Assembly: GCF_033958435.1 (NCBI RefSeq) | Contig: NC_134137.1 | Coordinates: forward strand, 253,502,501-253,566,500 | Length of the DNA stretch: 64,000 nucleotides | Source of the DNA: Carettochelys insculpta | Taxonomy: Eukaryota; Chordata; Testudines; Carettochelyidae | Reading direction: 5' to 3' | Part shown: piece by piece, positions 33,437 to 45,113 of the stretch | Layout: the number at the start of each line of letters is the position of its first letter | How positions within the stretch are numbered: position 1 is the stretch's first letter | The notes under the pieces: model-generated | What the model was told of the DNA's origin: nothing | The model's database searches: none | The model's input: only the letters and a program-made list of their open reading frames with translations | Program-made: the position numbers and the translations under genes

Positions 33437-34402
33437 CATTTAAGGAATCCAGTATATGATTATTCTGCAAACCAACTCTTTGTGTTTGTTTTGGGGGTAT
33501 GTGCAATAATGCGTGCAGAGGTTTGGTGTCACAGACATGCTGCCAGCTGAGAGGGAAGGACTTTTCCCTTTGGCTTACCTGGCAGAGCAGAGGCCTTCAA
33601 GTACCCTAACTGAATCAATACTGTGAGGACACACACGATACACATACAGCAAAGGTTAACTGAAGGATGGGGAAATCCCACAATTGGTTAAGTACCTTTT
33701 AGTGTCTGACATCAGCTGGCAAAAAAAGCAGCTGATGCAGAAGCAACAAAGTACACAGAAGTCTGTCTTATTACATTGAGCTCTGCTAGAAACTGGGATG
33801 AAAACTGTGTTCAGCAAACAGATAACACTAAAGACAGACATTGACAGAAGTCAATGAGTGTTTGGCTATTGACTTGAATGGACATAAGATCAAGGCCTTT
33901 CACACAGCTCTAAAAATAGAACAGTTTTCGGGGCGGGGGAGAAATAGCTGGTGCCAGTGGAAAGTGTTATACAACATATGGGCAATATTTTTCTCTCTAG
34001 TCCATAAGGCCAAACTCTTGTCATGCATATATTCTATATGACCAACAGTGACAACACAATCTTCCACTCCAACCCTAGCTTTGTGAAGACCTGCACAGAC
34101 ACCAGCTCTGTAGGCTTTCTTGCCAGGAGTCCTGGAAAGCTAATGCAGGCAAAGCCTTAAGGGAGCCTTAAGGAGTTCATATATATTTTACACACAAGCT
34201 TCTTGATCCTGCAATGGTTCTACTATACAAAGGATGCAGTTTAAAATATTTTTACCAGTAGCTAAGAAATTACAGGTGTCAACAAATGTTTCCTATATTT
34301 AGAGGAAAAGTGAAGGAAGGCAAAACACTATTCTGTCACAATAGATTGAAGGGATCTGTCAGCAAAAGATAAGCAAATTGTGCTACGGGTTTCTCAACAC
34401 TT
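33437..34402. other. Unique sequence
   Basis: No gene recognised. TTGACTTGAATGGACATAAG at about 33869 resembles the short LINE-derived motif noted at 10.2 kb. Confidence 0.45.
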
Positions 34403-34570
34403 GGTCTGTCTACAAGGGGCCAAATGTCCAGCAAAACCCCTGTGCTGACACATCCCTTCTTCTTCATGGAACGAGAATGACTGGGTTGTCAGCAGAAGAC
34501 CCCCAGAGTGGCAGACTTCTGCCAGGAGACCTCCGGAATCCTGACAGAAGCCTGCAACCTAGATGTAGCC
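34403..34570. mobile_element. Small Harbinger-like MITE
   Basis: It runs from GGTCTGTCTACAAGGGGCC to CAACCTAGATGTAGCC. The interior has GTTGTCAGCAGAAGACCCC and CTGACAGAAGCCTGC segments typical of a GTCTACAC-ended reptile MITE. Confidence 0.5.
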
Positions 34571-35608
34571 TAGAAGAGGAGGGGGAGAAGAATCAAAGAT
34601 AAAGTTGGGGTGAAGGTTAGGTAGGGCTTTGGAGCTCATGAAGCATGAATTGGAAATTGTAACAGACAGAAAGCCAATGACGGACAATTAGAACATTTCT
34701 AACCATGCCAGGATGCCTCAGTATCCCTGTGATGCTAGAGATATGATTAATATCTGACGTACAAAAGAATAAGGAGGTGGGTTCCAAGGGATACTTAACT
34801 CAGGTCCCTGGGGGAAGGAATTAGTTCAAGCCTGGAACCAATCTCCGGAAATTAATGACAAACCAGATACAGGGGTCAATGTGCTATGATGGAACATATC
34901 TAAAGCTATTATATAAATGACAGTTGATGGCAATAGTTGCTTGAGGGGGTGGGGAATAAAAATGCTGATTTTACAGACATTCAGATGGGAGAGATGGGGA
35001 ATTAACACCCTAGGGAGAAAGAGCAGAAAAGAAGTCTGAATATGAAGGTGCTTTGAGATTTATTGAAAACCAGGGGGAAAATGTGAGCTACAGGAATGAA
35101 CATTCACAGCCCACAAGACAGGTTTTGCAAAGCAATATAATTAGACAGAGAAAATGCCAAAGTAGCCTCTTAAAATGAAACTTACTAACAAATAAAAAAG
35201 AACATCACTAAGATAGAGATGAAGAGAGCATATTCCAGACATACTGACTAGTCTTTTGCCCCCTTTTTTTCAGAGGATACACAAAAGCAAGTTTAACGTG
35301 TCCAGAGATCTATTATTAAAGAGTACTTAGAAAAGACTAATTTGCCTTTCCTGACAGCAAAAATGGAGAGACGGAAACAAGAAATAAAGATTAAAAATTA
35401 CACAGGATACACAATATCTGAAAAGGAACAAAGCTGTTAGTCCAGGTGAGTTAATGGTAAGATGTCACCAAATAAAAAACAAACTGCTCTCCTCTTCCTC
35501 AAAAATGCATTTGTCCCTCTGCACTGGGTGCAGGAGAATAAGATGCATACAGTGACAGCAACATGAATCTGCCCATAAGATACACTTGCAAACTATTATT
35601 CCATATAG
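34571..35608. other. AT-rich unique sequence
   Basis: Nothing recognised. Confidence 0.45.
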
Positions 35609-35616
35609 GTTTTAGA

Positions 35617-36078
35617 TAGGGTGACTATCCATCCTGTTTTCCCTAGACAGTCCCTTATTTAAGCTGTCTCACAGGTTCCCTGAATTTTTAAAAGAAAATG
35701 GGCCAATTATCCTGTATTTTGTGAGGCTCCTGTTCTCCAGCCTGCTGCCAGGGAGCTCCTCCACTGAGTGGCTTTCCTGTTCCCTGGCACCCCATAATGG
35801 CAGCCCCCTCTGCTGGTGAGTGCCACACGGTGGTAGCTGCCTATTCCCCAGCACAGCTGCCCCCACTGCTGCAGGGTGGCTGCTGCATTCCCTGCTCCCG
35901 AGGAGGCTGAGGAGCTCCCATACTCCACTCTCCCTCACTGGAAGGCTGCAGAGCCCCCATTCCTAGTGCCTTACCATGGGGCAGCCCCCACTAGCTACGG
36001 AGTGCTGATGTGGGACAGCAGCACCCACCGATGGAGTCTGCTGTCCCGTATTTGCCATAGGGCAATGCAGTCACCCTA
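35617..36078. mobile_element. hAT-type element with perfect 8-bp duplication
   Basis: A 462-bp element starting TAGGGTGACTATCCATCCTG and ending GGGCAATGCAGTCACCCTA. The outer 9 bases are exact inverted repeats (TAGGGTGAC / GTCACCCTA). GTTTTAGA flanks it on both sides (35609-35616 and 36079-36086), a perfect 8-bp duplication. The left part is related to 45114-45240. Confidence 0.9.
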
Positions 36079-36086
36079 GTTTTAGA

Positions 36087-36772
36087 TACACATCAAACTT
36101 CATGAGAAGGGTTTAATAGAGAAGTTTAAAACATTTTCCTCAGAGTGTCAGATGTCAATACTTACTCTTAATTTCACCCTATTTCTTATATGATCTCACT
36201 GACTCCCAGCAGACAGCTCATGGAATAAGGTACAATTCAGTGTGAACAAGCATATTAGGATCTGGGCTATAGTAAATGGAGCCAAAACAGGTTTTCATAA
36301 AAGGCTACCATTCCACCAAAACCAGCCTGCTCCTGGAAACACTGTTATTTTAAATACATAGAGCAGTTACAGCTTGATACCCAAAAGAGGTGCTAGTGCA
36401 TCATGGATAAAAGGGTCGAGATGTCACAAACTGTTCTTTCATTGACAGCTGCAGAATCAAGCTCCACACCTGCCTTCTGTCAGAGAATCACACTCTCACT
36501 ATAGGTACATTTCTCAGGGCTAAAGATCAGATACCAGTTATTCTTTCTACTGCCACCTTGTTCTCACCTAAGCTATTTTCTTGGCCATTATTTTATACCT
36601 GCATTTCACTGCAATGAAAAACTTAAACATAGTGCTTTTTTTTTTTTTAATGATCATCTGAAAACAGTAGATGGCTTGTGTTGCTGTGATGGTATACAAA
36701 ATCTTTCATCTCTAAATCTTCTCAATTTTCCACAAGCATGTGCTTAGCTTTATTCATGAGAATATTCACATT
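36087..36772. other. Unique sequence
   Basis: Nothing recognised except a run of ten T near 36638. Confidence 0.45.
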
Positions 36773-37999
36773 GGGCACGTCCACACTGCAATTAGACACA
36801 TGGCTGGCCTGTGCCAGGTGACTTAAACTAAGGTGGTGCAGGGGCAAATTAACCTTTCATTAGCCGTGTGCCAAAATTATTTGGGGCTCACATGGGGGCA
36901 AGAGAGCATGGTCCCAGGGGGCGGGGGTGTCAGTCCCCAGAGGGGTGTTGGCCAGGGGCATGGCAGGGATGGCTCTGTACTATCAGCATGACCCGTGCTG
37001 TGCCATCACCATCAGAACATCCCCTCACAGTCTATGGCTAGAGTGCCCCTGGGCCCTCTGTGCCCAGCACCTCCTCCACGACTCTACCACAAATGCGTAG
37101 CACCCTGCACACCGCCTTCTCTGCCCAGTGTCCCATGACCCACAGACCCACATCTGTCCAGTACTCCACACAGAGCCCCCAACTCCCTCGTGCCCCAACA
37201 CACACAGATCTTCCCCGGCTCCTCACAGCCCAGCACCCCCAACCTCAGAGACCCACTCCCTAATGTGCTGCCTCCTGGTCACACTCATGGGCCCTCTAGC
37301 AGGTGACTGTGTCTGCCGGGCTGAGCCACCAGTACAGCCAGGGCTATGAGGGATGGAGAATTGCTCTGGCCCCTCCTGAGGGGTGCTATCACCCAGCTGT
37401 ACTCCCTCAGGACCCACGAGCTGGGAAGGAGGCTCCAGCCCAGCCCTCCACACTGCCTCCTCTCCTCCCAGCTGTCCGGGACTGGCCAGGCTTTTGCGCC
37501 AGGTCCAAGAGACTCAGATCCAAGCAGACAAATGGAGCCCCACAGGCAGTGGGAAGCAGAGACTGCCTGAAAACACAGGCATGTGGCGCTCCATCCAGGA
37601 GGCAGACAGAAGCCAGCAGGGGAGGTCAGGAGGTAGAGAGGAGCCCTCAGCCAACTGGCAAGCAGCTGGGAGTAGTAAATGGTGAGCAGGGTTGAGGGGG
37701 ACACAACGGGCTGGAGGGGGCTCTGGGCATAGTGCAAGCTGAGCAGGACAGGGTGCTCTCTTTGCACAGGCACAGTTCTGTGGTGCCGCTGGCCCAGAGA
37801 GGGTGTTTAATTGCAGAGCTGATGCTTATGCTGACACCCAAGATCTGGTATCTGCCATCTCTCAGGTTCCTAAAGACCAGGCTTCAGCCCAAACCCAAAC
37901 ATCAGTACTACAATTAAACAGCCCTTTTACCTGAGCCCCTTAGCCCAAATCAGCTGGCACAGGCCAGTTGCGGATGTCTAATTGCAATGTCGACAAATT
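36773..37999. mobile_element. Reptile MITE split by a GC-rich insert
   Basis: The left end GGGCACGTCCACACTGCAAT, with TAGACACATGGCTGGCC, mirrors the right end GGCACAGGCCAGTTGCGGAT and GTCTAATTGCAATGTCGAC (37955-37994). The inner right part (37800-37930) has TTTAATTGCAGAGC and AATTAAACAGCCC, a second mirrored pair. Between about 36845 and 37797 lies some 950 bases of GC-rich sequence foreign to this family. The boundaries of the insert are approximate and no duplication is evident. Confidence 0.65.
36845..37797. mobile_element. GC-rich insert of unknown class
   Basis: GC-rich sequence between the two halves of a MITE, with overlapping ORFs on both strands and no domain I recognise. It begins near CAAATTAACCTTTCATTAGC and ends near GGTGCCGCTGGCCCAGAG. 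I see no convincing terminal repeats, so class is left open. Confidence 0.4.
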
Positions 38000-38519
38000 C
38001 ACTGAAGTAAATAAGACTACTTATGTAGAGTTAAGAGTTAAACAGCCTAAGTGTCTAAGGACCGGAGCCCATAAATAGATTGCAAACAAAGTCACTACCA
38101 TAGAGGATTGCACAGTTAAAAGTGTTGATGGAATGAATGGTGGCATCACAACAATTTTAAGTGACAACCACTCAAATCACAAAAATAAACAAGTCCACTC
38201 GCCCGCTTATCAGAGGAGGCAAGGACCAAATGGATTATGAAGAGAAAACCAGCCTCATGCTCACAGAGTGATCTCCTATACTATACCCACTCTTATAGTA
38301 GGACTATACAGGATTTCATACTCAATAGCTGACAACTCAATGCTTTTAAAGAGATGAATTCATTAAAATTAGGCAATTATGGATAAAATTTTCCAAGCTG
38401 ACTAGGACATTTAGTTACAGTACCCTATGCAAATTAATGAAGTCATGTGACTAAATCCTCTAATTGGCCTTGAAAATCTCAGCCTAGACATTTTATATAC
38501 ATTCTTCATGTTCTCCATA

Positions 38520-38849
38520 CATGAAACTCTTTCATATCCGGCAACCCTGTGACTGGGAGGTTGCCAGATATTCAAATGTTCCGGATAGTAGAGAGATATA
38601 CCTAGCAATGCATAACATGAAAAAAAAGATTAGATATTAAGAAACAAGCAAAAATTTATGCTGAGTACTTTATTTACCAACAATAACAGCATTGTATATT
38701 GTTACCTTACACTGTATTTGCTGTATTTATTTGTATTTACTTTCACTATCCTGTACTTATGGAAAGTGTAACTCAAATTTACTTGGGTTAAAATGCTGGT
38801 TATTTGAGAGATGCTGATGACAGAAGGCCAGATATGAAAGAGTTTACTG
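38520..38849. mobile_element. Tigger-like MITE with TA duplication
   Basis: A 330-bp element starting CATGAAACTCTTTCATATCC and ending GATATGAAAGAGTTTACTG. The ends match as inverted repeats over about 22 bases with a few mismatches. TA lies on both sides (38518-38519 and 38850-38851). Confidence 0.82.
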
Positions 38850-39021
38850 TATTATACAGAGTCACTACTGAATTGCATTTATAATTTTAAAAATTTGTGT
38901 TTCTCTTCATCTAAAATTCAAGCCCAAAAGTAACAATGATCCAATTCTACAAATCCCAGAAAAAGAGGAAAAATTAAGAACACACTTTAAAAAGTACCCT
39001 AAAATAGCTTTCCTAGGTATA

Positions 39022-39433
39022 GGCCGTGTCTACACTTACAAAAAACTTCGAAATGGCCATGCTAATGGCCAGATCAAATAGTAATGAGGTGCTGAAATGA
39101 ATATTCAGCGCCTCATTAACATGCCACCGGCCACGGCACTTTGAAAGTGCCATGTTCGCTCGTGGGCAGCTCATCTACATGGGAGTCCTTTTCGAAAGGA
39201 CCCTGCAAACACTGAAGTCCCTTTATTCCCCTTATTCAATGTTTGCAGGGTCCATTCAAAAACAACCTCTGTGTAGACAAGCCACACGTGAGCGAAACAT
39301 GGCACTTTAGAAGTGCCGCAGCTGGCAGCATGCTCATGAGGCACTGAATATTCATTTCAGTGCCTCATTGGTATTCTTCAATTTGGCCATTAGCATGGCC
39401 GTTTTGAAGTTTTCCATAAGTGTAGACATAGTC
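39022..39433. mobile_element. Foldback MITE A, older copy
   Basis: A 412-bp palindromic element from GGCCGTGTCTACACTTACA to ATAAGTGTAGACATAGTC. It shares with the other A copies AACTTCGAAATGGCCATG, GCTGAAATGAATATTCAGC and CCTTTTCGAAAGGACCC. More substitutions between arms than in 22380-22807 suggest greater age. Flanking triplets ATA and AGA match only in part. Confidence 0.82.
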
Positions 39434-39685
39434 AGAATGATATAAGCTCCAAAACAGGAAAGCTCCCCCATTCAGGAAGCCTAGGCTTAGGACCCCTTGA
39501 AATCAATGCAGTTTAAGCCCATGTTTGCACATTTTACTGAATCAGATCCACAGTAACCTTAAATTCGGACTATTTCAGTGCTGGAGAGTCCCTTTTCCAG
39601 AGGCAGAGGGTGGTCAAGCAAAACACCAGTGTGACTCCTCCATGGGTGAAGTCATATACAATAGATGGAACTGTATAGCCTAGTG

Positions 39686-40225
39686 CAGTGTTTCTCAACC
39701 TTTTTTTTTTGGTTATAAAGGGCCCCTTTTTGAAAAAAAATAAATTACAAGTACTCCCAGATTTCTCTCACATACTCCTAAAGGTACAAGTATCACTGGT
39801 TGAGAAACATAGTGCTAACGTAATCTGAGGTCTTGAAACAAGTGCCATTCAACCTTTCTTGATTACTTTTCCGAAGTCAGATTTGACTTGCATACCACCA
39901 AGTTACACCTCACTTAAAAACTACTTATTTTCAAAACCATGCAAAAATACCACAGAAGACTACTACTGAAAACTTGCTGACTTTCTACCATCTTATTAGC
40001 AAATAAATGAATTGGAATAGAAATATTGTGCTTATGTTTCAGCATGAGGTATATGAAGCAGTAGAAACAAGTCGTTGTTTGAATGAACTTTTAGATGGTA
40101 CTGACATTACTGTGCTTTACATAGCCTGTTGTAAAACTAGGCAAATATCTAGATGAGTCAATGTACCTGCTGGAAGACACTGGTGTACCCCCAAGGGTAC
40201 GCCTACCCCTGGATCCAAAACACTG
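39686..40225. mobile_element. hAT-type non-autonomous element
   Basis: It starts CAGTGTTTCTCAACCTTTTT and ends CCCCTGGATCCAAAACACTG, an inverted match to CAGTGTTTCTCAACC with a few changes. The flanks GCCTAGTG (39678-39685) and GTCTAATG (40226-40233) differ by two transitions, consistent with an old 8-bp duplication. An inner GGTTGAGAAACATAGTG at 39797-39813 mirrors the left end as well, suggesting a smaller internal hairpin or nested end. Confidence 0.7.
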
Positions 40226-41237
40226 GTCTAATGCATAACGCTGCACAGTCTAATGGGTGAGGCTCTACATGCAGTACACAAGGACTGTGGTGATGTTCTA
40301 TACAAGAGGCAGGGTAATGTGGTAGAGTGGGTAGAGTTCTCTGTAGGGAGTTGCGTTGTATGGCAGCAGAAGGGAGCAGGTGAGCCTTTCACAGGAATTG
40401 CTTCAGGTAGATGACACAGGACAGCAGGAGAAGGTTGAGCATTGGAAATCCACCAGCCTAAGCAAGCTGTCTGGTTTCCCCTAGAATGAGAGAAATCCAC
40501 AGGGTCAAGAAATACTGGACCTTAAAAATGTAAGTGTTCTGCTGTGGATTTGTAGGAAACATTTATCAGTCACATTGTTTTGGATTTTACAAGAACCCAT
40601 CATGGCAACTCTTTAAAACTACCACCTCAAGTAGCATTAGTCCTAAGAGTGTCATAGGCTAAGGAGCAGAGCTCATCAAAGACAAAAGGCACAATATAAA
40701 TGCAACTTATTAAGTTATGGGACAACAGAACAGCATTTTTAAAAACTTTTCTGTTTATTTTCATTGAAGTTTATTTTCATTGAAGTTTATTTTTTATTGA
40801 AAGAAAGTTTAATTAGCTCTCCATTTCATTAAAAGGCTCTACAAAGCCTCCAAAGTTACAAGGATTCCATTTGAAACCTGAGAGAACTGTTCAGCAGTTA
40901 ATACTAAGGCTCCAAATCTTTCATGCCTAGAAAACCTGCTAATGTCCCTCTAACTTGTTCCGTCATAGATCTCAGACAGGAACAGTTTTGAAAAGAAATT
41001 CCACATTTGGAAAGAAGGCCAAATATTTGTGTGGCAGGATGTAAATTAAAATGTTGCCTGTTTGAAGCTACTTGGGGGTTGTGGAATGTTAGGATAAGTA
41101 TCACAGATGTGGATTAGTATAGGTGGAGGGCAGGCCAGATAGTCCTTTGACAGAAAGGCAAAGAGCTGTGAAAAATTATCATGCAGCTTTGCAATTTATC
41201 ACATCATCATTACCTCAATTCATGTTGAATAGTCACA
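40226..41237. other. Unique AT-rich sequence
   Basis: No gene recognised. A 16-base unit (TTATTTTCATTGAAGT) is repeated in tandem about 2.4 times from 40755. Confidence 0.45.
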
Positions 41238-41820
41238 GAGACAGTGATATCTTTATCATTTGGACCCATGGTAAAGAGATTCTAGAAGAATTACACAGAG
41301 ACTCTAACAATCTGCACCCCACCATCAATTTATGCCTTGACCACTCCACACAAGAGATACATTTCCTGGACACTACAGTACAAATCACTAATGGCCTGAT
41401 CAATATTACTCTCTACTGGAAACCTTCTGACTGCCACTTACCTACATGCTCCTATCTTTCATCCTGCACATGCCATATGATCCATCATTTACAGTCAAGC
41501 CCTAAGATACAAGTGTATCTGCTCTGACCCTACTGACAGAGACTGAAAACTACAAGATCTCTACCAAATATTCATAAACCTGAATCACTCACCGGGAGAA
41601 GTAAAAAAACAAATTGACAGGGCCAGATGAATACCCAGAGACCAGCTACTCCAAGATAGGCCCAAAAAGCCAACAACAGAACGCTACTTTGTCATTACCT
41701 ACAGCCCCAACTCAAACCACTGCAACACATCATTAAAGACCTACAACCTATCCAAAATCATGATGCCACACTCCAGAAGGCCCTGAGTGACAGGCCTGCT
41801 CTTTCCTATAGAAAGCCTCC
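41238..41820 (+). pseudogene. Penelope-like reverse transcriptase fragment, inactive
   Basis: The readable block (to 41527) has DIFIIWTHGKEILEELHRD, PTINLCLDHSTQEIHFLDT and ITLYWKPSDCH, matching the RT palm and thumb of Penelope-like elements. The catalytic Y-x-D-D-I-F of the family reads R-D-S-D-I-F here, so one aspartate position is Ser. A stop at 41525-41527 and further stops break the frame; broken thumb sequence (for example KTTRSL and QGQMNTQRPA) continues to about 41820. Confidence 0.82.
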
Positions 41821-41827
41821 CAATCTT

Positions 41828-42376
41828 ATGAGGATTCTCACTAGCAACCACAGCCTATATCACAATAATACTAATCCTGGAACTTTTCCTTGCAACAAAC
41901 CCCGTTGCCAACTTTGTCCACAAATCTATTCTGGAGATACCATCACTGAACCTAACCATGTTGATTACAGAATCACAGGCACATTCTCCTGTTCCTCAAC
42001 TAACATCACATTTGCCATCACGTGCCAGCAATGCCCACACACTATGTATATAGGACAGACTGCAAACATTCTTCATCAAAGAATGAATGGACATAGAACA
42101 CCAAAAAACACCACATATACATGCAAAGACAACAAAAAACTCCATATATACAAACCTGTCAGCTAGCACTTTAATGGAGTGGGCCATTCTGTTGAAGACC
42201 TGAAATGTTGTGTTCTACTGAAAAGGGACTTTTACAAGCATCTACAGAAGGAATGCTCAGAACTAACATTCATATTCAAATTTGACACATTAACATGTGG
42301 TTTGAACAGGGACAGCAATTATCTGACCCATTATAAGGACTCTTTTTCATACTTTGATGTTTTATCTAACTTTTAA
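41828..42376 (+). pseudogene. Penelope-like GIY-YIG endonuclease fragment
   Basis: The open block 41828-42166 has a cysteine-rich lead (GTFPCNKPRCQLCPQI), then FAITCQQCPHTMYIGQTANI and a downstream RMNGHR. MYIGQT is the YIG half of the GIY-YIG signature and the arginine lies where expected. A stop at 42164-42166 is followed by the usual C-terminal block (42179-42376, GHSVEDLKCCVLLKRDF to THYKDSFS). The nuclease nicks DNA for target-primed copying. It is broken by a stop, hence pseudogene. Confidence 0.85.
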
Positions 42377-42610
42377 CTTCCCCACCCCCACACATACACA
42401 CCCTGCCGTCCCTCTGCTCTTCTGATTTGCCAACCTTGTTAACAATTTTTCTGATTTGTCAACCTTGATAACAATTTTGGACCTCTGTGCTTTATATATT
42501 GAGTCTGTTCTGGTAAGGCTATGAGCTGAAGAAGTGGGTCTGTCTCACGAAAGCTCATCACCTAATAAATTATTTTGTTAGCCTTCAAAGTGCTACATGA
42601 CTCCTTTTTT

Positions 42611-43509
42611 TGTCAATGCATTGTGTGTGTGGAAAAAGACTGGTGTCCTTAAATTTTGCTGTCCATAAATCAGTGCCGTTGTTTCACATACATACACACC
42701 CTTTTGTTGCACTTAAAGAATTATAAACTTTATATGTATGTATATATTTCAGTGCAGAACTTCTCTCCCCACCCTTTTTCCTTTGGGAGCCTCCATCTGA
42801 AACTAAACTTTAAATAAAAGACATCAGCTTTTCATTGCTGTCTGATTATCAATTTGCACCTCTGCAAAGGAAGGCATACAACTCTATTGTTTTGTTAATT
42901 GTCAATTTGCATCTTTGAAAGGTGTTGTATTTTTAATTCTCTTTGGCAGGTTAGGACTAATTCTGTATATTAACATATACAAAAATGCTTTCCTCTGAAA
43001 TGCAGTTTGCTGAAAGTGTGTTATTGTAGTTCTTAGAAAAACCTAATAAACTTTGTCAAAACTAGTGGGAATTGCTTTCATTAAGGAGAAGGAGGTTTCT
43101 CCAGACAAAAGAGCTGTATTTCCAATAAATATTTAAACTGATGAAATTATCTGCAACCTGTAAATAACAAAAAGGAGAAATTGTACTAACTCAGCTTTAG
43201 TTTTCAATTCCAGATTGTCTTATTTTGTGAAAACCCTATCATTTCCAGCATGAGGGGATAAGTGATGGAATATTTTCTCATGTTCATTTAGATCCTATTT
43301 TGAAAAGTGAATATAAAAGTGGTTCCCTCGTGCAACATAAACATATGTAACCTGATATTATTTAGAATTGTATTTGCTGAAGGCCATGTGGCATCCCAGT
43401 GACAGTGATTCTACATAACAAATGTAAGATTCTACTCACTCCAGTCAGATTGCAGAACTGGGGCCTCAGGCTTCACTTTTGCCACACAGTGCACTGGTGC
43501 ACAACCTTG
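42611..43509. other. AT-rich unique sequence
   Basis: Nothing recognised. Confidence 0.45.
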
Positions 43510-43511
43510 TA

Positions 43512-43952
43512 CAGTAAACCCCTGATACACACAATTTTGACTTGTGCTTAACTTGTGCTCACATGAGTTAAGTGCAAATCGAAATCCCCTCCCCAGCTTC
43601 CTACTCCAACCCGTGGCTCTCTCAGCTGAGGGAAGCCAGGGAGAAGCCACTGTGCTGCGGCTGTCTGCCTGCCCAGCTCCCCTAGCAGGGGAAGGCCGGG
43701 GAGACAGACAGCTGTGCCGACACAGCTTCTCCCTGGCTTCTGCCAGCTGGGAGAAACTGCACCACTGTGGCTGTCTGCCCACCTGGCTTTCCCCAGCTGG
43801 GGAAAGCCGCGGAGAAGCCACACCTGGTCCCCAGCTTCCCACCACTCTGGGAACCAGGAAACTGCAAGCCCAAGAGATCCAGGAACCAGGCGAAATTTGA
43901 GTTATGCCAGGGTGCGCAGGAGTGCAACCCTTGCATAACTCAGGGGTCTCTG
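43512..43952. mobile_element. Tigger-like MITE with GC-rich interior, copy 2
   Basis: A 441-bp element starting CAGTAAACCCCTGATACAC and ending ATAACTCAGGGGTCTCTG, flanked by TA at 43510-43511 and 43953-43954. The interior contains loosely repeated AGCTGGGGAAAGCC and CTGTCTGCC words, including several CCCAGCTGGG-like palindromes. Same family as 32912-33436, with matching outer 80 bases and different interior. Confidence 0.85.
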
Positions 43953-44007
43953 TATCTCTGTAGAGCTCCTCTGTCTTCCATGGGTGGACTGTGGGTGGAA
44001 TGTTTCA

Positions 44008-44085
44008 CATCTGTCCATCTGTTTACATAATCAGCATCACTCATTACATCTGTTCATCTGTTTACAGAATCAGCATCTCTCACTG
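44008..44085. repeat. Two-copy tandem repeat, 39 bp
   Basis: CATCTGTCCATCTGTTTACA at 44008 recurs as CATCTGTTCATCTGTTTACA at 44047. Both are followed by AATCAGCATC. Confidence 0.85.
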
Positions 44086-45113
44086 CAAGACGTTCTGTTT
44101 TTTCTTCTTGTTTCCACTGAACAGTCAATTCATTCATGGAAGTGTTCTGGGTGTTAATCTGGTTTATGTGTCACCAACAGGTCCATGATTCATTAATTTC
44201 TGAGTGTAGTATGGTTGGTGATGTGAAAGACTTTTAGATTCCATGTTGTCCTTGAAAACCTGGCAGTTAGACAATGTATCTTTTAATCAATCTGATCTGG
44301 CAGTCAGTGAGAACCAATAAATATGGAACCACAAGATGATAAAGTAATTTTTCCAGGTAAAACTTCACACTGAGAATTTTTTTTAAATGGAACAGCCAGG
44401 AATCCAAAATATAGAAATACAGAGGTATAATTTAGAATAACATTTTTTATAAAACCAAAGAATATTTATGGAAGAATAGCTCCCATAACTGGGTGGATAA
44501 AAAAAAACAATGATTTAAAAAAAAGCATTTGTTAGATTTTTGATTTTTTTAAATTATTAAATACTTCATTTATCATTTAAAAAGTTAACATTAAATCTCA
44601 TTACAAGCATGCTTCAGCTACACTTACAACCTCATAAAATGAATTAATGGCTCTAGCTGTCCAGCTCTGACTTCTTGAAAGTTCAGGGCTTTCAATTTCA
44701 ATCTCTGACGCAGACTAACGTGCAAAGACAGACACAGGCTGGACAGACTGTTTTGTTCTGTGCTTATGCGGTGGTGGACTTGGGCCAACTTAGTTAAGAC
44801 ATTGTCTAAAGAAAGAGAGAGTATCTAGGAAAGAATGGAGGCAGCATAGAAAGAAAGAATGGAGTGGACTGGGAAAAAAAAGGAAAGACATTGAGCACAT
44901 ACAGAGCTTCCTATATTCCCCTACATTCTGTCAGGGTTTCTGGGTGTAAGAGAGACCCTATCTAGGAATATTTTGAAGAAATGTGTTCTTTGAGTAAAAA
45001 AGGAAAATGTGTCAACTGCAAGAAGATGCACAGCCAAATGAAAAAATGAAACATCACAAAGAAAAATGCTTATTGGGAGAAAATGATGTGGATAAAAGAT
45101 GTGGATACATCTT

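Larger units (their letters stand above)
41238..42610 (+). mobile_element. Penelope-like retroelement, 3' portion
   Basis: A plus-strand element with the end of a Penelope-type reverse transcriptase, a GIY-YIG endonuclease region and a 3' UTR. The 5' boundary is near 41238, where RT homology starts abruptly. The 3' UTR (42380-42610) carries a roughly 30-bp duplication (TTCTGATTTGCCAACCTTG at 42420, again near 42449) and ends GCTCATCACCTAATAAATT, CTTCAAAGTGCTACATGACT and a T-rich tail. Penelope-like elements copy themselves by target-primed reverse transcription using the GIY-YIG nuclease. Confidence 0.88.

Noticed and set aside
37060..37773. Overlapping ORFs up to 162 residues on both strands
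   Set aside because: They lie in the GC-rich insert within a split MITE. No domain, no start context, equal openness on both strands.
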